From: Straminergon stramineum
Taxonomy: Eukaryota > Streptophyta > Bryopsida > Hypnales > Calliergonaceae
Assembly: GCA_963920665.1 (NCBI GenBank)
Contig: OY987265.1
Location: 563,001-627,000 of the forward strand
DNA length: 64,000 bases
Direction of reading: 5' to 3'
Numbering within the stretch: the stretch's first letter is position 1; each line of letters starts with the position of its first letter. The translations under genes and the position numbers were made by a program. The notes under the pieces are model-generated. The model did not search any database, was not told where the DNA came from, and worked only from the letters and a program-made list of their open reading frames with translations. Below are positions 39,890-50,943 of the stretch, piece after piece.

Positions 39890-39977
39890 ACCATGTAATG
39901 CAAGCTCTACTTGTTGCCTTGTCCATCCACCCATCTCCACAAAGTTCAAAACACCTCTCCTGCCCGCTCGGCCAACA

Positions 39978-40660
39978 CCCAATTCAAAAATTGAAAAACA
40001 CCTCCCTCTCGTAGTCCTGCCCACCTCTCCCCTCCCACGCTCCTCTCCATCCACGCATCCGCCCGTCCGCCGTAAACCAAACACTAACTCCCAAACTGAA
40101 AAATGCCTCCCTCCCTCCCGTCTGCCTGCCCACGCTCCTCTCTCCGTCCCCTCGTCCGCCCGCCCGCTCGACTACATGTCCGCTTGTCCGCCTAACTAGA
40201 AATTCAGAAATTGAAAAACACCTCCCTCCCGTTGTCCCACCCACCTCTCCTCTCCCACGCTCTTCTCTGTCTGCTCGTCCGCTGTAAACCAAACACCAAC
40301 TCCCAAACTAAAAAACGCCTCCCTCCCTCTCTCGGGCCCTCCCCCCCTCCCTCCCTCCCTCTGTTGAGCCCACCTCTCCCTCCTACGCTCCTCCCTGTCC
40401 GCCCATCCGCCATGGAACAACGCCAATTCAAAAACTAAAAAACACCTCCCTCCCGTTGTCCCACCCACCTCTCCTCTCCCACGCTCTTCTCTGTCTACTC
40501 GTCCGCTGTAAACCAAACACCAACTCCCAAACTAAAAAACGCCTCCCTCCCTCTCTCGGGCCCTCCCCCCCTCCCTCCCTCCCTCTGTTGAGCCCACCTC
40601 TCCCTCCTACGCTCCTCCCCGTCCGCCCATCCGCCATGGAACAACGCCAATTCAAAAACT
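39978..40660. repeat. Tandem repeat, about 224-bp unit, three copies
   Basis: Copies start near 39978, 40201 and 40425. The last two are nearly identical over 224 bp and give identical 60-75-codon frames on both strands, clearly a product of duplication. The first copy (220 bp spacing) is more diverged. Units are rich in CCTCCCTCCC and GTCCGCCGT. GC-rich remnants continue to about 40800. Confidence 0.9.
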
Positions 40661-40802
40661 AAAAAACACCATCCCTCCCACGCTCCTCTCCATCCGCCCG
40701 TCTATAGTCGCCGTCCGCATTGTCTGTCCGCCAGTCCGGAATCCGTTCGTAGTCGCCGTCTACTAGTCCAGAATTCGTCCGCATTTTCCGTCTGCGTCCG
40801 CA

Positions 40803-41336
40803 TTGCTCTGTTTGTTGCTTGTCGGTGACTGTGTGATCCATTGGACGGTGATTTCAAATCGCCCAATCTGCCTGTCCGCCTTCGTGCCGTCCGATGCGGA
40901 TGGTGCCAACTGCATAAATGGCGGCACGGATCGCTCATTTCTTTACAATCGTTTCCCTTCTAGAGTGGGTGATCGAGTGCCTTCGAGAATCTGCGTGCCC
41001 CTTTCGACTTGGTGCATGAACAATTGTGTTCATATGAATTCTTTTTAATCACATTAGTTTAAGTGATTAGGGGGCTGCCCCAACTTATAAGTCTTTAATT
41101 TTATGGACTTCATTTGAGTGTTCTTAATTATTTGAACCGTGTTCGAGTTCATTAGGTTGTCAAAAACTCAAGGTGTTCAATTTTACAATTTATTTGGTTG
41201 TCAGTAATAGTAGGTGCAATTTGTTTTAATCCAAATTCTTTTTTTTTATATGGTACATTTAGCCAAAGCAGGCGGAAATTGCATTTAAACTTTGTAATCC
41301 CTTCTGTTCATTATTAATTGAGGTTGGGAGGTTATT
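40803..41336. other. Spacer before the Gly-rich pseudogene
   Basis: An 81-codon plus-strand frame (40803-41048) overlaps the end of the GC-rich repeats and shows no domain; the rest is AT-rich. It may contain the promoter of the following gene, but no element is clear. Confidence 0.4.
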
Positions 41337-42202
41337 ATGTCACGTGGAAGTGGTAGAGGAAGTAAGAAGGGGAAATCACAAGAGATGAATTGGAAAGATT
41401 GGGCAGACGTAACCTGTGTTGTAGAGCCTAAATGGGAAGAGGAGCCCAAGAAAATATGGGACCGTACAACATGCAAGAAGTACATCAAAATGATGCACCT
41501 CTCCAAACTCTGGTCACGTGATCGCGCAGAGGTGCAAGTTCGTCGTTGGAAAGAACAAATGTCCACATGTAAGAGTGAACACTTTGTTCCCCGATACAAG
41601 GAGATAACATCTGCATCAAGTTTACCAAGCTCCAAACCAAACGTCATGAACTATTCGAACATGGCTATGATTTGGGCAAATATAGTACTCCATAAAGAAG
41701 TAGATTGGTGCATGGTTGTAGGGTGCAATGTCAAGAATTTAACTCGTGAGGAAGCCATAATTCCTACTAACTAGATTGGACCAAGCGATTGCATGCCGGA
41801 GTAGTCTAATCAAGGCTATGGAGGACTTCCTTCGGTTGTCTTGAAAGATGCTGAAGATGATTGGTCAGATGAAGATGATGTTGATGATGATTCAGCACCC
41901 ATGACATTTGGTGAGAGATACAAATGTTGAGAAGATCGGGAAGACATTGAGTACCAACAACAAATGCAGGAGGCCATGTGCCGAAGCATAGAAGACTGGG
42001 GTTGGCAACATGATGGGTCCTACTACAGTGACTATAATGCACGTGGATCACGAGATGGGACAGGTGGTTCAGATCATGGTAACACCCCCTGAGTTAGCTC
42101 TCAAAGTATAAGAGGAAGTCATGGAACGACGCACTATGGTGGTTCTAGCCAAGGAGGCTCTCAATACTACTCTGGATCGACTACACATGGTTCATATGGG
42201 CA
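41337..42202 (+). pseudogene. KLW/VDW-module, Gly/Ser/Tyr-rich gene, 5' part, interrupted by F2
   Basis: Starts MSRGSGRGSKKG at an ATG, then DVTCVVEPKWEEEPKKIW, CKKYIKMMHLSKLWSRD and NYSNMAMIWANIVLHKEVDW. This module is also at the N-terminus of the RING-finger pseudogene (35006-37496). The frame stops at 41772, but the same frame continues through several further stops: an acidic stretch (DDWSDEDDVDDDSAP), a Gln-rich part, and a low-complexity tail of Gly, Ser, Tyr and His up to SGSTTHGSYGH, where F2 is inserted. Removing F2 and one GGGCA restores the frame into GGPYYGGSS on the far side. Function unknown; the tail resembles RNA-binding low-complexity proteins in composition only. Confidence 0.65.
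42198..42202. repeat. Target-site duplication GGGCA, left of F2
   Basis: GGGCA at 42198-42202 and again at 44214-44218, directly outside F2. Confidence 0.92.
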
Positions 42203-44213
42203 TGTGAACCATTATATTGGTTCACTATTTAGAAATCCAAAAATATAAACATTAGGCATGAATATACAAATCCGGAAGTGTTAGTACTCCGGATTAAGCC
42301 ATAACCATCAATTATGGAGTTTTCTGCTAGATAGCAATGGAAACTTCAAGAGGTTAGGGCGAGATGCTAGAAAATGCAATTAGAAGGAAATTAGGGGAAA
42401 TTCTAGGGAAAAAATGGGGAGTTAAAACTAAAAAGAGGTTAAGCAAGATTTGGTAGAGTAACCAAATTAGGCTAATGGTAAAATGATGAGAAAATGAAAA
42501 TGAAAAATGAAAAATGAAAATGAAAACAAAAGACTAGAAGTAGGAAATGAAACTAAAAGTAAATTAAAAACCACAAAAATAATAAAGAAGAAAAAACACA
42601 AAAGAAGCTAGTTAAACTAAAACTATGACTAAAACACTAGTGTAGTGGATAAAACACTAAAATAGCATTAGAAACACTAAAATAGGATTAGAAACACTAA
42701 AATAGGATTTTACAGTAAGTTAGAGGGTTTTACAGTAATTTAGGGTGTGGAACACTAAAATAGAGCAATTTACACTAAATTAGCGTATTTACAGTAACCT
42801 AGTGCAATTTGCACTAATTTGGCGCATTTTGCACCAAATTAGTGGATTAACAGTGAATTAGTGTAGGATGAAAGTAGTTTAGAAAATTAATCCGTTAGAA
42901 AGTTAGATGTAGGCAAAATTAGGGTTTGGAGCTCTCTCTCTCACAACTCTCTCTCAATTTCCCCAACATGGTGTGCATGTGTGTTGGAGAGCATTCTTGG
43001 TGATGAAAGGCGTTTTGAAAGCATGAGAAGCTAGAGATTAAGATGAGGGAACCAAAGTAGGACAATTTGTCGAGTAGGTCACCATTTTCTGAGAAAAAAT
43101 GGTGAAGGAATGATGGGAGTGAGGTCAGATGGGAACTGGAGTGGAGAGAATTAGGTTTTCGTGGAATTGGGAGGGGACTGCCAACTTTGGTTATTGATTG
43201 CGGGAGATTTGAAGAGCGGAATGGGCTGAATTGCTGGGAGGATGGAGAGGAAAAAGTCAGCTTTCTAACAAGACCAGTCTCGACCAATTCCGAGCAAGGA
43301 CGAGGATGGAGTGACCGATTTAGTGCGAAGAGGTCAAGCCGCTACCGCCACGGAAGATTGACGACTTTGGCGAGCGACTGTGGGAGTTCGGCAAAGCGGA
43401 TCAACGTGAATTTTTGAGAGGATGGAGAGGGGAAAGTCAGCTTTCCAACAAAACCAGTCTCGACCAATTCCGAGCAAGGACGAAGCTGGGGCGAGCATTT
43501 TAGTGGGACAAGGTCTGCTGCCCATCTAGCGGCAGTTGATTTTGGGTATTTCATCTTTTTTTCCTTGTGATTCAGCTGAATCCAAATGTAATGTTAATTA
43601 CAATATGATATTCTCTTATCCATCTTGAAGCAATAGTTCAATGACTTGCATGCAATGTTCTTGTGGGGTGTGAATGTGTAGAGGGTCTATGAGGATTTTT
43701 TAGGGTTTTAGGGCAAGCGCAGAAGCGTTGCCCAAATTGGGGGTAAAATTAGGGTTAGGGTATGGATTAGGAAATTGAAGGAAGAAACTAATTGGCCTAA
43801 AAAGAATGGGTGAATATGTTAGGGAAGGGATCTATGGAGTTAGGGAAGTCTTGGGCATCAATTGAGGAGGTTAGTTAGGAATTGGGGTGGTTGTGGTGTG
43901 CTGGAATTTAATTTCAGGACACTAAATTGACCCATTTGGTGCCCGAAGGGCTAATTTTAGGCAAAATTAGGCCTAGTAGGATGCCCTAACCTCCCAAAGT
44001 AGGTACTAGGGTCATTGGAGGATTTTAGGGTGCATATTAGGATGGTGTAAGGGTGCTGCCCTCATTCCACTTAGAGTAATTTAATGTTAAAAAATTGATA
44101 AAAAAAGCATTTAGGAGTCCATTACTTAGAAGGCAATCTAGGTAGGTGTCCCATACACTCCCCGCCGGCCAACTCTAGGGGGTTTCTTCACCTTGTGGTG
44201 GAAAAGCCTCATA
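42203..44213 (+). mobile_element. F2, solo-LTR-like element, 2,011 bp
   Basis: Second copy of F1 (8944-10936), nearly identical over its length, with the same ends TGTGAACCA and CCTCATA and its own 5-bp duplication GGGCA. Two copies with different perfect duplications show that each was inserted separately and recently enough to keep them. It has one more unit in the internal periodic array than F1. The frame at 43187-43417 matches the one in F1 but ends earlier after a small indel, which argues against coding. It interrupts the Gly-rich pseudogene. Confidence 0.88.
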
Positions 44214-44500
44214 GGGCATCAGGGAGGCCCTTATTATGGCGGATCAAGTGAAAGAGGGTCCTAGGAGAGTACTCCAATTCCTCCTCCAACCTTTGGAGGT
44301 CGTCCTTTTGGAAATGAATATGGACAAGGAGGTGCATCAAGTGGATATGGTTACAACTAGGGGGGTGGACCATATATTGGGGTACGTCCTTCAGGCCCAA
44401 ATGACAACAAGGATACCAATTTGGATTCAGATTCAAAGTAAAGTAGAGTATGGTATTCTAGTCATCTTATGTTTGTTTTACTGTATGGTTCACTCATTGT
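44214..44500 (+). pseudogene. Gly-rich gene, 3' part, after F2
   Basis: In the frame that continues from 42202 the sequence gives HQGGPYYGGSSERGS, a stop, then PPPTFGGRPFGNEYGQGG, another stop and GGGPYIGVRPSGPNDNKD, ending near 44500. Composition and frame match the part before F2. The 88-codon frame starting at 44236 in another phase is a shadow of this. Confidence 0.65.
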
Positions 44501-45479
44501 AATGTACATAGACGGTAGAGTGCCGCAAATATAGCACAATGCTCTCGATGAGTTGTAATCACCTTTTTTGTGATTTTGATAGAAGTACATTGTATTTTTA
44601 TATTTTAATAAAGCGATATTTATGTCACATAATTTGTAGGATTTAATACCATTGATGCATGACTATGGGTTAATGGGTATTTGTGAAAATGGAAAATGTA
44701 TTGGACCACTTTCTACAATATTTTCATTCCAATCATTCAATGTGAATAGGTGAATTGCAAATGCAAAGGATGTCCTAAATATACAATAGAGGTTTGCAGA
44801 ATAGCGAGAACCACCATTTTAGTTCCATTTGCTATCAGAAATTGAATTATAAACCCTAGAAGTCCGAAGGCTTTTTTCCATCAAAGACCATTTAGTGATT
44901 TAGAATTGCCATTTCCATTACAAAGAACTAGAAAATATAGGAACAATATTTTTGGCATGTCAGATTGTACGATTTTGTACTACAATACTTTATGAATGTG
45001 TAGAAGCAATTTCATAAACTTAGCCCACACAGATTGTAAGATATTTGCATTCAAGGTGATTGAAACAAATTATTTACGATTTGCTTAACTAGATTTTTGG
45101 CTTCTAATTATTGAAACAATAAATATTTCCACTTGTGAGTACGATTTTATAATTTTGTATGTTGAAGAATTTAGATGAGAGCATAAGAATGTAGAAAGAA
45201 AAATTCAACCAAAAGATGTTTAGTTTTTATTCATAAGAGAATTGATAAGTTGAGTATATTCAAGATAGAAACTAGAACATTAATAATTTTAAGATTAAAT
45301 TATGTAAACAAGAGAATCTCAACGGTGAGAGTATTTCAACAAGCAAACCTAATTGGCTATCCCTCTATAATTTTTTTTCATTTCCATGATAGTTGGTTTA
45401 CTTGATTCTTACTTTTATTTGAAACTGAAATGTTGAATATGATACCTATGTTTGGCTTAGAGATGTTCAAGAGAAATTA
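44501..45479. other. AT-rich DNA, no gene recognised
   Basis: No open frame above 60 codons and no recognisable repeat ends. AATAAA-like strings near 44610 could serve the preceding gene. Confidence 0.6.
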
Positions 45480-45880
45480 AAATCTCCAATCGTGTGGATG
45501 GTCTTCCATTTGTCTCATTCCGTCTGTTTGTCATCGCCAGACGGGCTACTGTATCCGCGCCATCCACACCATCCAATCTTGCGGACACTTTGCCGTCCGT
45601 CTGATCGGATGAGCTGGCGGCATCCGCGCGAACCAGTCGTCAAATCTGGCGGACGCCGATCGTGGTCATGATCGGACGGCCACGACGAGGCGGATGGAAG
45701 ATTGTTCCCACAATTGGACGCCCAAGACAAGGCAGACGGCCACCTAGAGGCGGTCGGAATGCGCCCGAACGATCGGACGATGGTGACGAGGCGGATAGAC
45801 TGCCGTCTACATGATCGGACGGCTGCGACGAGGCGAACGGAGTGAAGTCCAAACGATCGAACGGCCACGAGGAGGTGGAT
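45480..45880. repeat. GC-rich CGGACGGC repeat patch
   Basis: Irregular units of about 30-40 bp with GATCGGACGG and ACGAGGCGGA; similar in kind to the patches near 18.5, 38.0, 40.4 and 52.3 kb. Minus-strand frames of 94-117 codons are compositional. Confidence 0.65.
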
Positions 45881-46073
45881 GGCTTGTCCGCAATCACTTT
45901 TGCCTTGCCTCTTGTGTTTTGCAAGTGTGGAGTGGAGAGCTTGGTGGTTTATCCTCCATTGGCTCCTCTCCTCAAGAAGGTGGAAGTCTTATTTGGGGGC
46001 CCCATTATTGCTATTTTTTGTAGCGAATTTCTAAGTTTTAATTACAAATTTTTGGTATTAAAAATTTATCACG

Positions 46074-47134
46074 ATGCCAAGATCGAAGAAGGCGGCAAAG
46101 GAAAAACAAGTGGTACAAGAAAAGGTGGTAGGTAAGGAAATTCCATCCGATGCATGCAAAGCAATCCTGATCGAATGCATTGCAAATTTCTATGAATCGG
46201 AAACCACTGTGTTTCTTGACACAAAAAATGTAAGATACGGAGACATGTGTCCACAAAAATTCAAGGTAGACATGACACAGAGAATGTTGAATGCCTTATA
46301 CGTTCTGCAATGGCAACATGAGACGGAGAGGAGGGGGTTCAACAAATGTTTGGAGAACAAGGTGCATGATGTATTGTGGAACGTTGATGTGGTTCTCGGA
46401 AAATACGGGGAACAACACCATGCAAATGATGAAGCCTTTGTACAAGACATTCTCAAAGCTCAATTGTTTATTGGGCGTTGCGCCCCATATGCGAAGAGGT
46501 GTAATAGACGAAGGTCATTCGGTTGGTGGACTAGCAATGAGGGTCTTGCTGAATTGGATATGGGTAGACGTCATCTTATAGCGCTTCCGAACACCGCATG
46601 GGTGATTCTCCAAGATGGCTTAATCATGAGGGGAGGATATGCAACGATTCGGAGGGTGAGAATTGAAAGATGTCAAGGGATAGCTCCATCTTGGGAGTTC
46701 GCAGCAAAGATATCCAACCACCACGCTACGCAGCCTTAGCTTGCAAAGTTGGAACATCAAAATGAATCAATGGCAATGAAGATTCCACATTCAAGAGTCA
46801 TACGGTTTGTTGCAGTTCATGCAAGAACAAATGAAGGATACTCGTATTGGTGGAATGGCGAAACACTTCGGCAAATGTTGAACCTGGATAAAGATTATCC
46901 AAACAACATATATGTTCGGTTACAATATTCGAATCCAACAGAGTCAAATGTGACTAAAGCTTTTCATCTCACTCGGTTTTGGAAGAAGCACACTGAGCTT
47001 GCTTGGGCATTGGTGCATATCATGAATGCAGTACATGTTGTTGGACATCTACACAATGATATTTCTCCAAACAAAATCCTGTTTCATTTTCCTGATGATG
47101 AATCACATGCCTACATTGGAATTTGCAATTGGAA
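46074..47134 (+). pseudogene. Protein-kinase-like gene, 5' part, interrupted by TGTC element B
   Basis: Opens with a basic MPRSKKAAKEKQ, a long region without known domain, then a stretch resembling a kinase N-lobe with GGYATIRRVRI and WEFAAKI (glycine-rich loop and lysine strand). An in-frame TAG at 46737-46739 separates this from SMAMKIPHSRVIRF, in the same frame. The catalytic-loop-like sequence HNDISPNKILFH is clear, with Asp and Asn in place. IGICNW follows, where the DFG-type motif would be, and element B begins. The stop and the insertion make it a pseudogene. Similarity to divergent plant kinases is from motifs only. Confidence 0.72.
47130..47134. repeat. Diverged target-site duplication TGGAA, left of B
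   Basis: TGGAA (47130-47134) against CGGGA (50515-50519). The two differences are both transitions. A 5-bp duplication is also what is needed to bring the kinase frame back into phase. Confidence 0.55.
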
Positions 47135-50100
47135 TGTCGCAGCACAGGATAAGTAAATTCCCTATTATGCTCACAAAAATCACTCTAAAGCATAACGAAG
47201 TGACTCTAAAGATCGAATCCATGAGATTCTATGAAGTATTTACTTGATTTGGGCGAGTAAGCTCTCTCTCATCCTCTAAAACTTCCTTTCCGGTCCTAGA
47301 TCTAAAACCAGAAACAACCAACCACCAAGAAGATCAAGACCGGATTACTTCCTATCCGATTCTTTAATCCTCCGGTTAATCCAATTCTCTTAATCTCCAA
47401 GACCTAAACAATTCCGGTCCTAGTACTACTCTGAACCAATCCGCTCCGACTGGTTCTCGTATCTACTCAACACTCTTCCGGTTTAATTTTGCCTCTGTTG
47501 GACCATCAGAGGGTTCGCCGCTTAGGTTTTTGAGTGGTAGGCCCACCACTCCTTCTGCAGATTATAGTGGTTGAAGACCCATTATTCTCTCCCTTCCTCT
47601 CCTAACTAACTTGAATCTGGTTTGATCCCTCACAACACTCCCGACATCAATCCGGAATGCAGGTCACACAAAAATCCCCCGTACGATCCGCTCTTACTAC
47701 AACGACCTCAATGCCAACTCCTACTCGTGCGAAGCTAGGTGGTTACAAGTGTACTCATCCGTTCAAACAGTAACTAGGATCATTCTTTTTATCAACTAAG
47801 GTGGTAAGACCTCTTCAGAAGATCGGACACTCAATCGGACTCCCCATCCAGGAGTTCTAGTGCGTCTAAAGATACCCTCCCTATCCGCCTAGCCTAACAG
47901 CGGCTATCTCACCCGGAACTTCAAAACCCTAGATCTTGCTGAGGCACTGAAATATACTCCCAACACTTACACAACCTGCACATACACTAAGGATCGAAAA
48001 CTATTGCACTAAGGGGAGAAATCTAATCACAACTTTGCCTTACGCCTTCCTAACTCTTCATCATGCAAACCTGCCAAGCTTGGGAGACACACACAACAAC
48101 AAAGCGCATACAAAGGTACAGCAGAAATTGCAAAAAGAAGACTCTCAACGTCCCTTGCGGGCGCTAACTATATACATTTCAAAAAGTTACAAATGGGCGG
48201 GAAAACCCGCGAAAGTTCCACCGCCATCTCGGTCGGATTTTCCGGTCCTACCTACTCCCAACTGGATTGGAACAGGTTCCGTATCCGTTCCTACTCTACC
48301 TACCCTGTACATCCTAAGCCTCTATTCACGATCCGATGGTCGCGCTGTCCGCTCCCGAGTCCATCTGCTCGAAAACATCGTTTAGATTCTGACTCCTCTC
48401 TACTTCCTGAGGTCGAGGAACCGGATTGCCTTCTGTGGACGCGGGCGGTGAGTCCAAGTCAATGGCGGTTCCAAGCGTGCCGGCCTGGGTCGTTCTTTTG
48501 GACTTGGGGGTTGTATCCTTCCCCTCTCCTTCTGTCACCTCCGAGAACAAATCCAGGAGAGAGATATCCGAGAGTCAAATACAGCGAGAGCAGGTTGCTC
48601 CCGACAATATCCGGGTACTCTCCTCCATCCGGTCCGTTGCCTTCCATGCCTCCTTCATTGCCGCTTCTACCTACTCGACAAAGTCGTTGAGAATCCTCAC
48701 CATCCGGGACCCGGATAGCTTCTTCTCCTCGTACACCCGCTTATGAAACAACTTTGCTTTGGTGAGGGCCGTTCCGGTCTCCCCAAACGTGGCCTTCACT
48801 TGCTCCATCATCTGCCAAGCATCCTCTGCAATAGACTTGGTGGCTGCGAAGTTCTCCTTGTGCACCAAGATCTCCGTCTTCATCCGATCCACCTCCTCTT
48901 GTAACCGACGGATCTCTGCTTCCTGCTTCTGAGCCTCGACTGGATCAGAGATACAACCCGCCACCTTTTTCGGTAGCTCTTTGTCGGGTGCTGCTCCCAC
49001 CATCCTCCCGATTGCTACCAAGATCTTCCTCTTCAACTCCCAATCCGTTCGTATGTCGCATAAGGTTTTTACAAGTGCTTTGAACGGATCCTCGGGATCC
49101 AATTCTTCTGACTTTGTCTTCTCGACCTCCGGCTTCTCCTCTGGGGCCGGGGTGTTGCGAGCGGGCGGCGTCCCCTGCTTGTTGGGAGAGGTCGTCTTCT
49201 GCCGTTTGATGACCGGCAGTGGCGCCTCCTCTTCCTTTGACTCACTGTTCTCCTCGGGATCGGAACCGGATTCCATCTCCTCATCCGTTTCCGATTCTCC
49301 ATATCTTAGGAGAGTTTCCTGAGCCTTCCACCTCTTCTCCTCTGATGCGCTTAGGAGCTGGTGAGAATGATAGAGGTGCATGAGATAGGGACACACCAGA
49401 GTGGCCCTACTCTTCCCCACTCTTCCTACGAGTTGGGTGACCAGCTCGGAAATGATCCGAGCCCAGTCAACTTTCTGGTCTCCTCTCAGAGCGCCGAAAA
49501 TTGTGTTGGCGAGGGAAATAGTCACCCTCGTCGGTTTTTCCAGATAAAGGACCAGAACTAAGAACTTCAGCAGTCGGTGCTGCCGCTCATCGATGCAGTC
49601 ATCCACCATGTATCTGTCTTTCGGGTTGACCGCCCCCTCGAACTTTCTGCGGCAGAACTCATCCTTCCAGCTTGCCATTCCTAGCCCTCCTGCCCGGAAA
49701 CTATAGACTGCTCTCCACACATTTTCCATCCACAGATGTGGAATAGCTCTCAGAGTGTTGTCAAAGTCATTGGACAGCTTGTCCAAGAGTTCTTTGACTA
49801 TGGACTCTTCTTTGAAGCCCTAGGGTTTCTCCACAAACCCTAGGCAACCCATGGAGTTTAAATCTTCCATGAGTTGGGATTTGGCTGGTTCAGTGGAGGG
49901 AACAACCGGAACTACCTTTCGGAGCTTCACCTCCGCTGGTGGTATATTGGCCTGTCCGCCTCTACTCCTCCTAAGTTGCGGTATGGACACGGGTGAGTGT
50001 GCTCGGGACCCTTTCCGATACTCCTTCACTATCTCTCCTAGCCACACGTCTCGTTCTCGCTTTCGCTCCCCGATCTCAACCGGTAATTAAAGCTCGAACG

Positions 50101-50514
50101 CTCAAGGACCACAAGTCTCGCAACGGACACTGGCACAAAAGACTGTCACAGGAAACTAAACGACAGGCGCAGATGCAAACATAGAACACAAATAGCGCTG
50201 GGCAAACGAAAATGAGAAAGAGTCTGATCTAGGTAGCTCTAGCTCTTTTATAGCCGTTGGACTCCCTGCCACCTCATCTTGACTCGTTCCTGATCCGGTT
50301 CGTCTAAGTTATCCGGTCCATCCCTGTTCGGTCAGACATTCGCTCCTATCCGTTCACTCCCTGGAAACTGGATTGAGTAGATCTCTCCACCATCTCATTT
50401 TCCGCTTCATATTCAGATCTAAAAGGTTCCTTAGCTAATTTTGGATACATATCTTTATTTTCCGGTTAGCTTCACTAGGTAAACCAAAAAAATCGAAAAT
50501 TGCACATTGTGACA
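47135..50514 (+). mobile_element. TGTC element B, 3,380 bp
   Basis: Full length, same ends as A (TGTCGCAGCACAGG and ...TGACA), same orientation. It splits the kinase-like pseudogene. Its right end (CATTGTGACA) has drifted from the inverted repeat. The TATA box (minus strand, near 50245) is conserved. Coding frame is described separately. Confidence 0.9.
48326..50050 (-). pseudogene. TGTC element protein (copy B), nearly continuous
   Basis: Best-preserved copy: 371 codons run without a stop from 49786 to 48671. In order: MPQL-type basic start region, DLNSMGCLGF, TAG after FVEKP, then DNTLRAIPHLWMENVWRAVY, VTISLANTIFGALRGDQKVDW, GRVGKSRATLVCPYLMHLYH, an acidic linker (DEEMESGSDPEENSES), IRRLQEEVDRMKTEILVHKE coiled coil and a TAG in VE-stop-VEAAM. 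The tail has two TGA codons replacing CGA of the other copies. Similarity to copies A, C and D is spread over the whole frame and includes many conservative changes, as expected of a sequence once selected as protein. Confidence 0.75.
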
Positions 50515-50943
50515 CGGGACATGACTACTGTAGCTACCGAACCAATGAAATCCTTGTATACGTTCACATCTACAAGTGACATGAACGATGCTTTAACAAG
50601 GAGGTGGTGGGTGGATCCAAGCATTGCATATTTGCATAGAAGAGATGCAAATGTGGAAATCATTCCACATTTATCACATGCATCAGAGGAATATGCAATT
50701 GGTAAAATAGCTCAAAAGATCAATAAACAATGCATGTCAGAGAACTACAATAGATTGCAACGGGAAATAAATGCAATGGCCATGTTTAGCCACCACCAAT
50801 TGGGAATTGTGTTTCACCAATACTTGGACTGGCTTTGTCAAAGAGGTGATGGTTATCGGGGTGGTTTGGCCCACATCATCAATCAGTTCATTGGCCAATT
50901 CAATTGGCCTATGCTGGATGAACACTTCCGACATTCATATTAG
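50515..50943 (+). pseudogene. Protein-kinase-like gene, 3' part, after element B
   Basis: Continues the kinase C-lobe: RDMTTVATEPMKSLYTF, RRWWVDPSIAYLH (activation-segment and APE-like region; WVDP where many of these kinases have WVAP), then HASEEYAIGKIAQKI and a C-terminal helix-rich part ending HFRHSY. If B and one 5-bp duplication are taken out, CNW joins to MTTVATEPMKSLY in frame, with the spacing expected after the metal-binding motif. The 147-codon frame is open, but as a separate gene it would lack the catalytic loop. Confidence 0.7.

Noticed and set aside
40204..40655. Pairs of identical ORFs on both strands
   Set aside because: They come from the 224-bp tandem repeat; GC-rich low-complexity composition keeps the frames open. 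No domain.
47135..47145. TGTCGCAGCAC at the left of B as host sequence or target preference
   Set aside because: The kinase frame could be read through it, but the same string starts A, C and E with unrelated flanks, so it is the element end.
13921..50514. A and B as the two LTRs of one 36.6-kb element
   Set aside because: Same orientation and length, but B is inserted within a kinase-like gene whose two halves directly flank it, and A within a transposase gene. No retrotransposon proteins lie between.
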